Assembly: GCF_014650555.1 (NCBI RefSeq)
Contig: NZ_BMVE01000003.1
Span: 248,001-312,000 of the forward strand
Length of the DNA stretch: 64,000 nucleotides
From: Streptomyces goshikiensis
Lineage (GTDB): Bacteria; Actinomycetota; Actinomycetes; Streptomycetales; Streptomycetaceae
Direction: 5' to 3'
The notes under the pieces are model-generated. The model was not told the DNA's origin, ran no database searches, and was given only the letters and a program-made list of their open reading frames with translations. The position numbers were made by a program, and so were the translations under genes. This document shows, piece after piece, positions 8,694 through 19,200 of this stretch. Position 1 is the first letter of the stretch; every line of letters begins with the position of its first letter.

Positions 8694-9229
8694 GGTGACG
8701 GTTCCTCAGTTCTGGGGGGGGCGGGGAGCAGGCGGAGCGCGGCGAGCGCCTGTTCGGTGATCTCTTCGGGGGTTCCGGACACGTCGACGACCACACCGGC
8801 CTCGTCCGGCCGCAGGGGTTCGAGCGTCGCGAACTGCGAGTCGAGCAGGGCGGTGGGCATGAAGTGGCCCGTGCGCGCCGCCATCCGCTCCTCGATCAGG
8901 GCGCGCCCGCCGGTGAGGTGGACGAACACCGCCCCGGGGGCGCAGGCGCGCAGCCGGTCGCGGTAGACGTACTTGAGGGAGGAGGCGGCGACCACGCCGC
9001 CCCGGTGGCCGGCCCGGTCGCGGATCCACTCGCCGATGGCGTCGAGCCAGGGCCACCGGTCGGCGTCGTCGAGCGGGGTGCCGGCCGACATCTTGGCGAC
9101 GTTGGCCGCAGGGTGGAAGGCGTCGCCCTCCGCGTACGGCAGGCCGAGCGCTTCCGCGAGCAGCCTGCCCACGGTCGTCTTGCCCGTGCCGGCCACGCCC
9201 ATCACCACGATGACGCGCTGGTTGACCAC
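8690..9229 (-). CDS. gntK: Gluconokinase
   Basis: 179 residues starting at GTG 9229, behind GTGAGG. The upstream in-frame ATGs sit in the operator region and have no ribosome site. P-loop GVAGTGKTT (residues 11-19), then GLPYAEGDAFHP and KMSAGTPLDDADRWPWL, the two blocks that identify gluconokinases, and FVHLTGGRALIEERMAAR followed by HFMPTALLDSQFATLEPL. It phosphorylates gluconate to 6-phosphogluconate with ATP in the cytoplasm, feeding the pentose phosphate pathway. First gene of the gntK-gntP operon. Confidence 0.96.
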   Translation of the reverse strand: MVNQRVIVVMGVAGTGKTTVGRLLAEALGLPYAEGDAFHPAANVAKMSAGTPLDDADRWPWLDAIGEWIRDRAGHRGGVVAASSLKYVYRDRLRACAPGAVFVHLTGGRALIEERMAARTGHFMPTALLDSQFATLEPLRPDEAGVVVDVSGTPEEITEQALAALRLLPAPPRTEEPSP

Positions 9230-9298
9230 GGTTACCTCACTGTCCTGCTCGTCGCTGTCGTCGTTGACATCGGTTGGTGCGGCCCCACTGAAGCGCAT

Positions 9299-9311
9299 TA
9301 AGTAGTACTTA
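9299..9311. promoter_or_regulatory. Operator-like palindrome in the gntK-gntR divergent region
   Basis: TAAGTA-G-TACTTA is a perfect inverted repeat in an otherwise GC-rich stretch. Its centre GTAGTAC fits the GTnnnAC core of FadR/GntR-subfamily operators. It lies 70 nt upstream of gntK and 65 nt upstream of gntR. I infer binding by the adjacent regulator. Confidence 0.65.
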
Positions 9312-9363
9312 TTCAAGGGGTGGAGGTGAAACATCACATCTTTGGTGAGGCGGGGCGTCACCG

Positions 9364-9369
9364 TACGCT
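9364..9369 (+). promoter_or_regulatory. -10 box of a probable leaderless gntR promoter
   Basis: TACGCT fits TAnnnT and ends six bases before the ATG at 9376. Transcription would therefore start at or next to the start codon. TTGGTG at 9342-9347 is a possible weak -35 element. Confidence 0.5.
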
Positions 9370-9375
9370 TACGCC

Positions 9376-10122
9376 ATGACCACCGAAGGCAGTCCCGGGC
9401 AGGGCCTCCACTCCCATGTGCTGGACACCCTCGGCCTCGCGATCACCGCCGGCGAGGACCCGCCGGGCACGGTGCTGCGCACCGACGAGATCGCCGGACG
9501 CTTCGGCGCCTCGCGCACCGTCGTCCGGGAAGTCGTGCGGGTGCTGGAGTCGATGCAACTGGTCGAGTCACGGCGCCGGGTCGGCGTCACCGTGCGCCCC
9601 GCCGAGCAGTGGAACGTCTACGACCCGCAGGTCATCCGGTGGCGACTGGCCGGCCCGGACCGGCCGCGCCAGCTGCGCTCCCTCACCGTGCTGCGCTCGG
9701 CGATCGAACCCGTCGCGGCCGGCCTCGCGGCCGCCCGGGCCAGCGCCGAACAGTGCGCCGAACTCACCGAGGCGGCCCTCGGCATGGTCCGCACCTCGCG
9801 CGGCCACCAGCTGGAGGCCTACCTGCGGCACGACATCGACTTCCACCGCGTCGTGCTGAACGCCTCCGGCAACGAGATGTTCGCCCGCCTCGGCGACGTC
9901 GTCGCCGAGGTCCTCACCGGCCGCACGCAGCACGCGGTGATGTTCGACGACCCCGACCCGGCCGCCGTCACCCTCCACGTCCAGGTCGCCGAGGCGGTCC
10001 GCGAGGGCGACGCGGCCCGCGCCGAGGCCCTGACCCGGCAGATCGCGGCGGGCGCCCTGGACGAACTGGACGTCCTGGCGCCCACCGCCCCGGCGACCCC
10101 GGCCGGACCCACCGCCCCCTGA
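9376..10122 (+). CDS. gntR: FadR/GntR-family transcriptional regulator, probable gluconate repressor
   Basis: 248 residues. The N-terminal winged helix-turn-helix is of GntR type (LRTDEIAGRFGASRTVVREVVRVLESMQLVESRRRVGVTVRP, with the REVVRVLE recognition helix typical of the FadR subgroup). The C-terminal FCD ligand domain shows the metal/ligand pattern around LRHDIDFHRVVLNASGNEMF, with a later His in LHVQVAEAV. It is divergent from gntK-gntP with the palindrome between them, so it most likely represses the gluconate operon until gluconate or 6-phosphogluconate binds. A Pro/Ala tail ends the protein. Confidence 0.9.
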   Translation: MTTEGSPGQGLHSHVLDTLGLAITAGEDPPGTVLRTDEIAGRFGASRTVVREVVRVLESMQLVESRRRVGVTVRPAEQWNVYDPQVIRWRLAGPDRPRQLRSLTVLRSAIEPVAAGLAAARASAEQCAELTEAALGMVRTSRGHQLEAYLRHDIDFHRVVLNASGNEMFARLGDVVAEVLTGRTQHAVMFDDPDPAAVTLHVQVAEAVREGDAARAEALTRQIAAGALDELDVLAPTAPATPAGPTAP

Positions 10123-10181
10123 CCCCCGGCGGTCGCCCCGGCCGCCCTCGCCCGCGGGCGGGGCTGTGCGAAGGTGGGCGC

Positions 10182-10604
10182 ATGACGTCGTTGGAGGACC
10201 TCGTCCGGCTGCGCCGGGCACGTGACCGGATGGACCGCGAGTACGCGGAGCCGCTGGACGTCACGGCGCTGGCGAGCGCCGCCTTCATGTCGCCGGGCCA
10301 CTTCTCCCGCAGCTTCCGCGCCGCCTTCGGCGAGAGCCCGTACAGCTACCTGATGACCCGCCGGATCGAGCGCGCCAAGGCGCTGCTGCGCCGGGGCGAC
10401 CTGAGCGTCACCGAGGTCTGCTTCGCGGTCGGCTGTACCTCGCTGGGCTCCTTCAGCTCACGGTTCACCGAGCTGGTCGGCGAGAGCCCGAGCGCCTACC
10501 GCGCCCGCGGCCATGACGACGGCGCTGCCATCCCGCCCTGCGTCGCCAAGATCCACACGCGACCGGTCAGGAATGGAGAAGCGAAACACCACCCCCGCCC
10601 GTAG
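10182..10604 (+). CDS. AraC-family transcriptional regulator (short, HTH domain only)
   Basis: About 140 residues. Two helix-turn-helix units: LDVTALASAAFMSPGHFSRSFRAAFG and LSVTEVCFAVGCTSLGSFSSRFTELVGESPSAYR, the second matching the AraC signature. There is no separate sensor domain, so it either responds to redox or protein contacts or acts constitutively. ATG at 10182 with AAGGTGGG upstream. A VOC-fold gene starts 10 nt after the stop; AraC plus VOC protein is a recurring Streptomyces pair in which the regulator controls its neighbour. Confidence 0.9.
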   Translation: MTSLEDLVRLRRARDRMDREYAEPLDVTALASAAFMSPGHFSRSFRAAFGESPYSYLMTRRIERAKALLRRGDLSVTEVCFAVGCTSLGSFSSRFTELVGESPSAYRARGHDDGAAIPPCVAKIHTRPVRNGEAKHHPRP

Positions 10605-10614
10605 CGTGAAACGC

Positions 10615-11031
10615 ATGGAAATCAACCTGTCCCAGTGCTTCATCGCCGTCGACGACCACGACGCGGCGCTCGCGTTCTACCGGGACGTCCTCGGCCTGGA
10701 GGTGCGCAACGACGTCGGCTTCGAGGGGATGCGCTGGGTGACCGTCGGCTCGCCCGCACAGCCCGACGTCTCGATCGTCCTCGAACCGCCGCTCGCCAAC
10801 CCGAACGCCTCGCCCGCCGACCAGCAGGCGATGGCCGAGCTGCTGGCCAAGGGCATGCTGCGCGGAGTGATCTTCTCCACCGACGACGTCGACGCCACCT
10901 TCGAGCGCATCCGGGCCGCGGGCGGCGAGGTGCTCCAGGAGCCGACCGACCAGCCCTACGGCGTCCGCGACTGCGCCTTCCGCGACCCCGCCGGCAACAT
11001 GCTGCGCTTCAACCAGCCCCGCAAGCAGTAG
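10615..11031 (+). CDS. VOC-superfamily (glyoxalase/bleomycin-resistance fold) protein
   Basis: 138 residues with the paired beta-alpha-beta-beta-beta fold: [23 protein letters not shown] at the start and [19 protein letters not shown] at the end, the latter holding the usual Asp-Pro-x-Gly-Asn turn. Such proteins act as metal-dependent isomerases or lyases, or bind antibiotics. A possible -10 box, TAGCGT (10602-10607), ends seven bases before the ATG, suggesting a leaderless transcript as well as any readthrough from the AraC gene. Substrate unknown. Confidence 0.88.
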   Translation: MEINLSQCFIAVDDHDAALAFYRDVLGLEVRNDVGFEGMRWVTVGSPAQPDVSIVLEPPLANPNASPADQQAMAELLAKGMLRGVIFSTDDVDATFERIRAAGGEVLQEPTDQPYGVRDCAFRDPAGNMLRFNQPRKQ

Positions 11032-11088
11032 GCCCCGGTCCGGCCGGACCCTTCGAACGGGGCGACACCGCCCGACAGATGGAGAGAG

Positions 11089-13479
<2,391 letters not shown>

Positions 13480-13487
13480 CGGCGGGG

Positions 13488-13510
13488 CCTCGCCCCGTTG
13501 CGGGGCGGGG
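13488..13510 (+). terminator. Terminator after the UvrA-like gene
   Basis: CCTCGCCCCG / CGGGGCGGGG, 10 bp with one G-U pair and a TTG loop, immediately after the stop. It separates the UvrA-like gene from the macro-domain gene. Confidence 0.7.
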
Positions 13511-13674
13511 GAGCGGGCGGACGGGGCGGGCGGACGGCGCCCGGAATCCGCCCGGGATCCGACCGGCTTCGACCGTCCCGCGACCGGACCGCGACCCGGC
13601 CGGGGCGGAACATGGTGGAAGAGGGGGCCGGATCCGGCTTGTAGGGGCGATGCGCGCGGTGCGATCCTTCCGCC

Positions 13675-14901
13675 ATGTCGCCCACACAACTGCCCGATCA
13701 CGGGGCGGTCCTCGCGGAGGTGAGGGAAGTGCGGCGGGCCGGGATCGTCCGACTGCGTGAGCTCAGGCTTCCTGTGCTCACCGGAATGTCGGCTTCTCCG
13801 GGGGAAGGGAGTCCCGGAGAGCCGCGCTTCCCCGCCGTCGAGCGGCTGCTGCGCACCGCCGTGGCCGCCATCGGCGGCGGCACCCTCCAGGAAGCCGCCG
13901 AGTTCAGCCTCGGTCTCGCGCAGGGAACCCGGGACTGGCCGCCCGCCGACCGGCGCCGCCGCGCCGCGCAGGTCTACGGCGTCAGTGTCGAACGGTTCCG
14001 CAAGAACCAGGAGCTGATGGTGCTCGGGCAGGTCGCCGAGCAGCTCGTACGCCTCGCCTCCGGCGCCCCCGCGCAGCCGCCCGCGACCGGCGCAGCCGTC
14101 CCGGCCTCGGACGCCGGCACCGCTCCGGCCGACGGCTCCGCCCCCGCCTCCGCCCTCACCTCCGCCTCCGTCACCTCCGAACCGTCCGCGCGGCCGCGTC
14201 CGCTCGCCCCCAGCCACCACCGGATACCGGTGCGCGCTGGCGGCCACGGCGGCCATGTCACCCTGCACGTACACGCCGTGGACCTGCTGCGCGACATCGA
14301 CGTGGTCGTCTCCCCGTCCAACACCCACCTCGCGCTGCCCGAGCCGTACAAGTCCTCCGTCGCCGCCTCCCTCCGCCGCGCGGGCGCCGTCCGCGACCCG
14401 GCGGGCCGGCTCGTCGAGGACAGCGTCCGCGACGAACTCCGCGCCTGGAGCGACCGGTTCGCCGCCCCCGGGCTGTCCGTCGCACCCGGCACCGTCGCCC
14501 CGACCGGCGCCGGAGCCCTGGCCTGGCAGGGCATCCGGCGGATCTTCCACGCCGCCGTCGCCGTGCCGCGCCCCGGCACCAACGACTACGACGTCCAGCC
14601 CGCCGACGTCACCCGCGCCGTCACCCGTGTCTTCGCCCTGCTCGCCGAGGAGAACGGCCGGTCCGCCGACGCCGGGCTGCCCCCGCTCAGGTCGCTGTGC
14701 CTGCCGCTGCTGGGCGCCGGCCGGGGCGGGCTCACCCCGGCCGTGAGCTTCGCCGCCGTCTGGGCCGCCGTCGAGGCCGAACTGGCACGGGGCGGCGACT
14801 GGGACCTCCACTTCCTCGTCCGGCGTCCCGAACGGGCCCTGCTGGTGGCAGAGTTACTCGCTTCCACCGATGGCGCCCCCACCGAGGAGCCCGGCCCGTG
14901 A
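13675..14901 (+). CDS. Macro-domain protein with N-terminal helical domain
   Basis: 408 residues. Residues 1-130 are helical (AVERLLRTAVAAIGGGTLQEAAEFSLGLAQG, then YGVSVERFRKNQELMVLGQVAEQLV) and end in a Pro/Ala/Ser linker. Residues about 190-395 follow the macro fold: strand plus VDLLRDIDVVVSPSN (Asn216 at the ADP-ribose contact), a variable helical insert, GIRRIFHAAVAV, and LCLPLLGAGRGGLTP corresponding to the phosphate-binding loop. Macro domains bind or hydrolyse ADP-ribose derivatives. The gene runs straight into an antitoxin-like and a RES-domain gene (gap 4 nt), which fits recognition of NAD breakdown products or ADP-ribosylation. Whether it is enzymatic cannot be told. Confidence 0.75.
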   Translation: MSPTQLPDHGAVLAEVREVRRAGIVRLRELRLPVLTGMSASPGEGSPGEPRFPAVERLLRTAVAAIGGGTLQEAAEFSLGLAQGTRDWPPADRRRRAAQVYGVSVERFRKNQELMVLGQVAEQLVRLASGAPAQPPATGAAVPASDAGTAPADGSAPASALTSASVTSEPSARPRPLAPSHHRIPVRAGGHGGHVTLHVHAVDLLRDIDVVVSPSNTHLALPEPYKSSVAASLRRAGAVRDPAGRLVEDSVRDELRAWSDRFAAPGLSVAPGTVAPTGAGALAWQGIRRIFHAAVAVPRPGTNDYDVQPADVTRAVTRVFALLAEENGRSADAGLPPLRSLCLPLLGAGRGGLTPAVSFAAVWAAVEAELARGGDWDLHFLVRRPERALLVAELLASTDGAPTEEPGP

Positions 14902-14905
14902 ACGG

Positions 14906-15607
14906 ATGCCCGACGTGACCAACCCCGCCCATCACGCCGACCCCGGGGGTCCGGCGAACCCCTACGCGCGGCTCGCCGCCGCGGCCGCCGAGTGGGACGA
15001 GCTGCACCCCCGGCTGACCCCCGAGGCGCTGCGACAACTCGGCTTGTTGCTGGCCGCGTTGCGGATGGCCGACGCCGAGGCGGCCGGCCGGGCCGCGCTG
15101 CTGGCCGCCCGGCTGCTGGGCGAGCAGCTGCCCGACCGCTTCCCCCGCGAGAGCCGCCTCACGGCCACCCCCGAGCACCCCGACGCCGGGGTCGCCGGCC
15201 ACCTCGGCTTCAGCGCCGAGGACCTCGCCGTCCTGGTCCTCGACGGCCACCGCATGGTGGGCCCGGTGCTCGGCGAGGTGCGCGCTCGGCTGCTCGCGGC
15301 TCCCTCCCTCGGCGACGCCGAGGTCCTGGAGGGCGGCTGCGACCCGTACGGCCCCGGCCTGGTCCGGCTGCACGGCGCGGGCGGTCTCGTCCGCCTCCCG
15401 GCCTTCCAGTTCACCGCCGACGGCCGGGCCCGCGCCCTGGTCCGCGAGGTGAACGCCCTGCTCGACGCGGACCACGACCCCTGGGGCGCCGCCGACTGGT
15501 GGCTCTCGCCGAACGGCTGGCTCGACGACGTACCGCAGCGGCTGCTCGACACCCCGCGGGAGCGACACCTCGTCACCGCCGCCGAGTTGCTGACCGAGGG
15601 GGAATAG
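14906..15607 (+). CDS. MbcA/ParS-like antitoxin domain protein partnering the RES toxin
   Basis: About 233 residues from ATG 14906 (an upstream ATG at 14870 would overlap the macro gene). The C-terminal 70 residues carry the pattern of the MbcA/ParS/Xre toxin-binding domain: LPAFQFTADGRARALVREVN, then DPWGAADWWLSPNGWLDDVPQRLLDT. This domain plugs the active site of RES toxins in known RES-Xre pairs. The first 150 residues do not show the usual Xre helix-turn-helix; they are helical and Ala/Leu-rich, with a later VLEGGCDPYGPGL stretch. The toxin gene begins 3 nt after its stop. I infer antitoxin function from the domain pattern and gene order. Confidence 0.75.
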   Translation: MPDVTNPAHHADPGGPANPYARLAAAAAEWDELHPRLTPEALRQLGLLLAALRMADAEAAGRAALLAARLLGEQLPDRFPRESRLTATPEHPDAGVAGHLGFSAEDLAVLVLDGHRMVGPVLGEVRARLLAAPSLGDAEVLEGGCDPYGPGLVRLHGAGGLVRLPAFQFTADGRARALVREVNALLDADHDPWGAADWWLSPNGWLDDVPQRLLDTPRERHLVTAAELLTEGE

Positions 15608-15610
15608 GAC

Positions 15611-16264
15611 GTGCCCAACTACAGGCCGCCCGCCGAGCCGGCCGGCACCCCGGTGAAGGTGACCCTCGCCGCCGGCGCCCCGCTCTACCGGGTGCACTCC
15701 TCCCGGCGCGGCGCCGGCTCCTTCAACCCCGTTCCGTCCCACTGCCTTTACGGGGGCGGGCGGTTCGACTCCACCTCCTGCGACGTGTACGGCCACCTCT
15801 ACGCGGGGCTGACCCCCGAGGCGGCGGTCAGCGAGACCGTGCTGCACTCGCTCCCCTTCGACCCGGCGGGCGGGGCGCGGCTGGTGCCCCGGGTGGCCGT
15901 CACGGGCCGCCGGCTGTCCGTGCTCCGGCTCACGGCCTCCGTGGACGTGGTCTCGCTCGTCACCGGACAGGACCTGGCAGCCGTCCACCAGGACAGCTGG
16001 CTGGTCCAGGCGGAGGCCCGCGACTACCCGTACACGAGGGACTGGGCGCACTGGATCCGACGCCACACCGACCCCTGGGCCCAGGGGTTCCTCTGGTCCT
16101 CCAAACGTGAGCCCGGCGAGCGGGCGCTGGTCCTGTTCGCCGACCGCTGCCCGCCCGGCCTGCTCGCCGAAACGGCCGACGAACCCGTCGACTTCGCCAC
16201 CGCCGAGGGGCGGCGCTGGCTCGACCAGGCCCTGCTTCCGTACCACGCGCGACTCGCGCCATGA
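15611..16264 (+). CDS. RES-domain toxin, probable NAD+-consuming enzyme
   Basis: 217 residues. The three residues that name the family are visible: Arg27 in PLYRVHSS, Glu75 in AAVSETVLHS, and Ser163/164 in GFLWSSKREPGERALVLF. GGGRFDSTSCDVYGHLYAGLTPEAAVSE matches the central block of the fold. Characterised RES toxins (MbcT, ParT) degrade NAD+ or modify proteins using NAD+, halting growth. GTG 15611 follows GAGGGGAATAGG, and the gene is coupled to the antitoxin-like gene before it and the CHAT gene after it (12 nt gap). An NAD synthetase gene lies 11 kb downstream in the same block. Confidence 0.87.
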   Translation: MPNYRPPAEPAGTPVKVTLAAGAPLYRVHSSRRGAGSFNPVPSHCLYGGGRFDSTSCDVYGHLYAGLTPEAAVSETVLHSLPFDPAGGARLVPRVAVTGRRLSVLRLTASVDVVSLVTGQDLAAVHQDSWLVQAEARDYPYTRDWAHWIRRHTDPWAQGFLWSSKREPGERALVLFADRCPPGLLAETADEPVDFATAEGRRWLDQALLPYHARLAP

Positions 16265-16276
16265 GGGGGACGACCA

Positions 16277-19200
16277 GTGGACCAGACCCAGGACCCGAGC
16301 CGGAACCCGGACCGGGAGCCCGGCCAGGAGCCCGGCCAGGAGCCGGATCAGGGGCAGGATCCGCCCGAGGACGCCGCCGCGTGGCGGGCCGCCCGTGAAG
16401 CCGTCATGGCCGAGCTCGCGGGCCTCCCGGCCGGGGACCCGTACGCCCGCGAACTGTGCGGGCGGGCCGGCGAGCTGAGCTATCTGCTGGCCCTGGAGGA
16501 GAGCGCCCCCGAGGACCTGGAACTGGCCGCCGAGGCCTTCGCGCACGCCTTCCGGCCCCCCGGCCCCGGGCAGGGGCCCGGCTGGCCGCTCCGGCGGATC
16601 ATGTACGGCCATCTGCTGGGGCTGCGCCACGACGAACAGCCCGACCCCGAGCTGCTGGAGCGGTTCCACGACCTGCTGGCGGAAGGGCTGGCGGAACTGC
16701 CGGACGACCCGGGCCTCGACGAGGCGGCCTCCCTCGCCCGCTGGCTGCTCGCCTTCGCCACCAAGGCCCGCTACCAGGCGGCCGAGGACGACCGGGACCT
16801 CCTCGACCAGGCCCTCCACCGCAACCTGAGCGCCCTCGAAGCCGTCGAAGGCGGCGACACCGACCTCCAAGTGGCCCTCGGCTACCTCTGGTTCCGCCAC
16901 GGCACGCTCGGCGGCGGGGCGCCCTCCTTCGCCAACTCCGTCCGGTACCTCACCCTGGCCGTCGAGGCCGGCGGCGGGGAGGGGTCGGACGACCCCGCGC
17001 TCGTCCGCCAGGCCCGGGGCATGTCCCTGACCCTGCTGGGCGCCCACACCCTGGACCGGAGCGTCCTGGAGGAGGCCCGGGCGGAGACGGCCGCCGCGCT
17101 GGCCGACGTACGCGCCCGGGGCGGTACGCCGCCCGGCTGGGTGCGCGACGCGGAGCTGCGGATCACCTTCATCCGCACGGTGATCGCGGTGCACTGGGAG
17201 GACGAGGCCCAGGGCGCCCTCGCCGAGGCGGACCTCGCGGCCCTGGTCACGGGCCCCCGGGACATGGACCGCCTGGACGTGGCGCAGCTGGACGTGTTCG
17301 GACGGCTGCTCTGCTCGCGGGGGATGGCCCAGCAGCGGGACGGCCTGCTGGACCGGGGCGTCGAGATGCTCACCCGGGCCCTGGACCGCTGGCAGCCGGA
17401 ACGGGACGGCAAACCCACCCGGGCGGCGCTGACCCTGGGCCTGTCCCTGAACCTGCGCCAGGACGCCGCCCACGAGACCGAGACGGACCCGGAGCGGCTG
17501 CGGGCCGTCGTGCGCGCGCTGCGCCTGGCGCTCGCCGACGAGGAGTTCACGGGCGAGGAGCGCGACCACGCGCTCCTGTTCCTGCTCGACACGCAGACCC
17601 GGCTGCCGCAGGACGGACCCCCCGACGTGTCGCCGCAGGAGATCAACCGGATGTTCAACCGGCTGAAGGGCGTCATCGAGAGCGGCGAGCCCATCGACTT
17701 CGGGACCGACAACCCGCTGCTCGCCGACACCCCGGAAGCCCGGCGGCGCTGGCGGCTGCGGGTCGACCCGATGCTTCGGAGCTGGGAGGCGATGGAAGAG
17801 GGCAGCCGGGCGAAGGCGGAGACCGCCGCGCTGATCCTGGGCTCGCTCCACATGATCGACCCGCACGGCGACCGGCTCGGCGAGGAGCGCGAGGCGGAAC
17901 TGACCCGCGTCGTCCTGGAGCACGCCCGGGAGCACGAGGACTGGCGGGGGCGCGGGCACACCGTCCTCGCGATGCGGCGGTTCGGCCAGGGCGGCCTCGG
18001 CGACGCGGCCCGGTTCACCGAGGCGATGGAACACTTCGAGGCCGCCCGCGAGGCGGGCCGCGAGGACCCCTGGCTGGAGTTCGCCGAACAGACGGCGGCC
18101 GGCATGGGTGAGCAGTACACCGGGGTCACCGGCGGGTTCGCCGACGCCGTGGAGCGCTGGTCGGGCATGACGGACAGCCTGGACCTGTCGCCGCGGCTGC
18201 GCCTGCAGTGGGCCTGCCAGCAGGGCACCGCGCAGACCATCGTCGCCGCCAAGCGCGGGGACCTCCCGGCCGCCGACCGCCACCTGGCCGCCGTCGCGGA
18301 GGCGGTCGCGGAGCTGCCGCGCGAGGACACGGCCTGGATCGAGGTCTGGGCGCAGTACGAGACCGCCCGCATCGCCCGGGAGGACCTGGCCCACCGGGTC
18401 GGCGCCCCCCGGACCAGGCCGCCCGCCGGCCGCCCCTCGGCGGCCGAACTGCGGGCCAGGGCCGCCAAGTACCCGCGCCAGGGCCGGGCCAACCTGCTCG
18501 GCGACATCGCCACCGGGTGGATGCGCGACGCCCTCCAGCCCGCCGACCTCCCGCGGCTGCGCGAGGCGCTGGCCCTCATCGAGGAGGCGGCGGCGCTGAG
18601 CAAGGAGGGCGGCGAGCCCTGGGTCCGCTTCACGGCCAACGCGGGCGGCCTGTACTGCACCCTGGCCATGGCGGCCCCACAGGTGGCGGGCCGGGTCGTC
18701 GAACGCCAGGCCCTCAAGGACCTGGAACGGGCGATCGTCCTCCTGCGGGGCGCGGTCGATGCCATGGGCGGCCCCGAACACCGCCTCTGGTCGTTCACCG
18801 CCCTCCCGCTCGGCCGCGCCTACCGGGCCCGCCCGCAGGCCTCCCGCGCCGACCGCGAGGCCGGGCGCCGGCTCGGGATGGACTCCCTGCGCGGGTACGT
18901 CTGGGCCGCGCTGCTCCAGTCGGGAACGCACGACGCCGCCGAAGCGGCCCGGCTGGCCAGCGAGAACTCCGAGGAGGTGGTCCGCTGGTGCCTGGCCGAC
19001 AACGCCCTCGAAGAGGCCGTCCAGGCACTCGACGCCTGCCGCGGTCTGGTCCTGCACACGGCGACGACCAGCCGCTCCGTCCCCGAACTGCTCGTCGCGG
19101 CGGGCCGGGAGGACCTCGCCGGGGCCTGGCGCCGCGGGGTCGGGGGAGCGGGGGCGGACGCCGTCCCGACGGCCCTGCGGCGCGAGGCGCTGAGCGTCCT

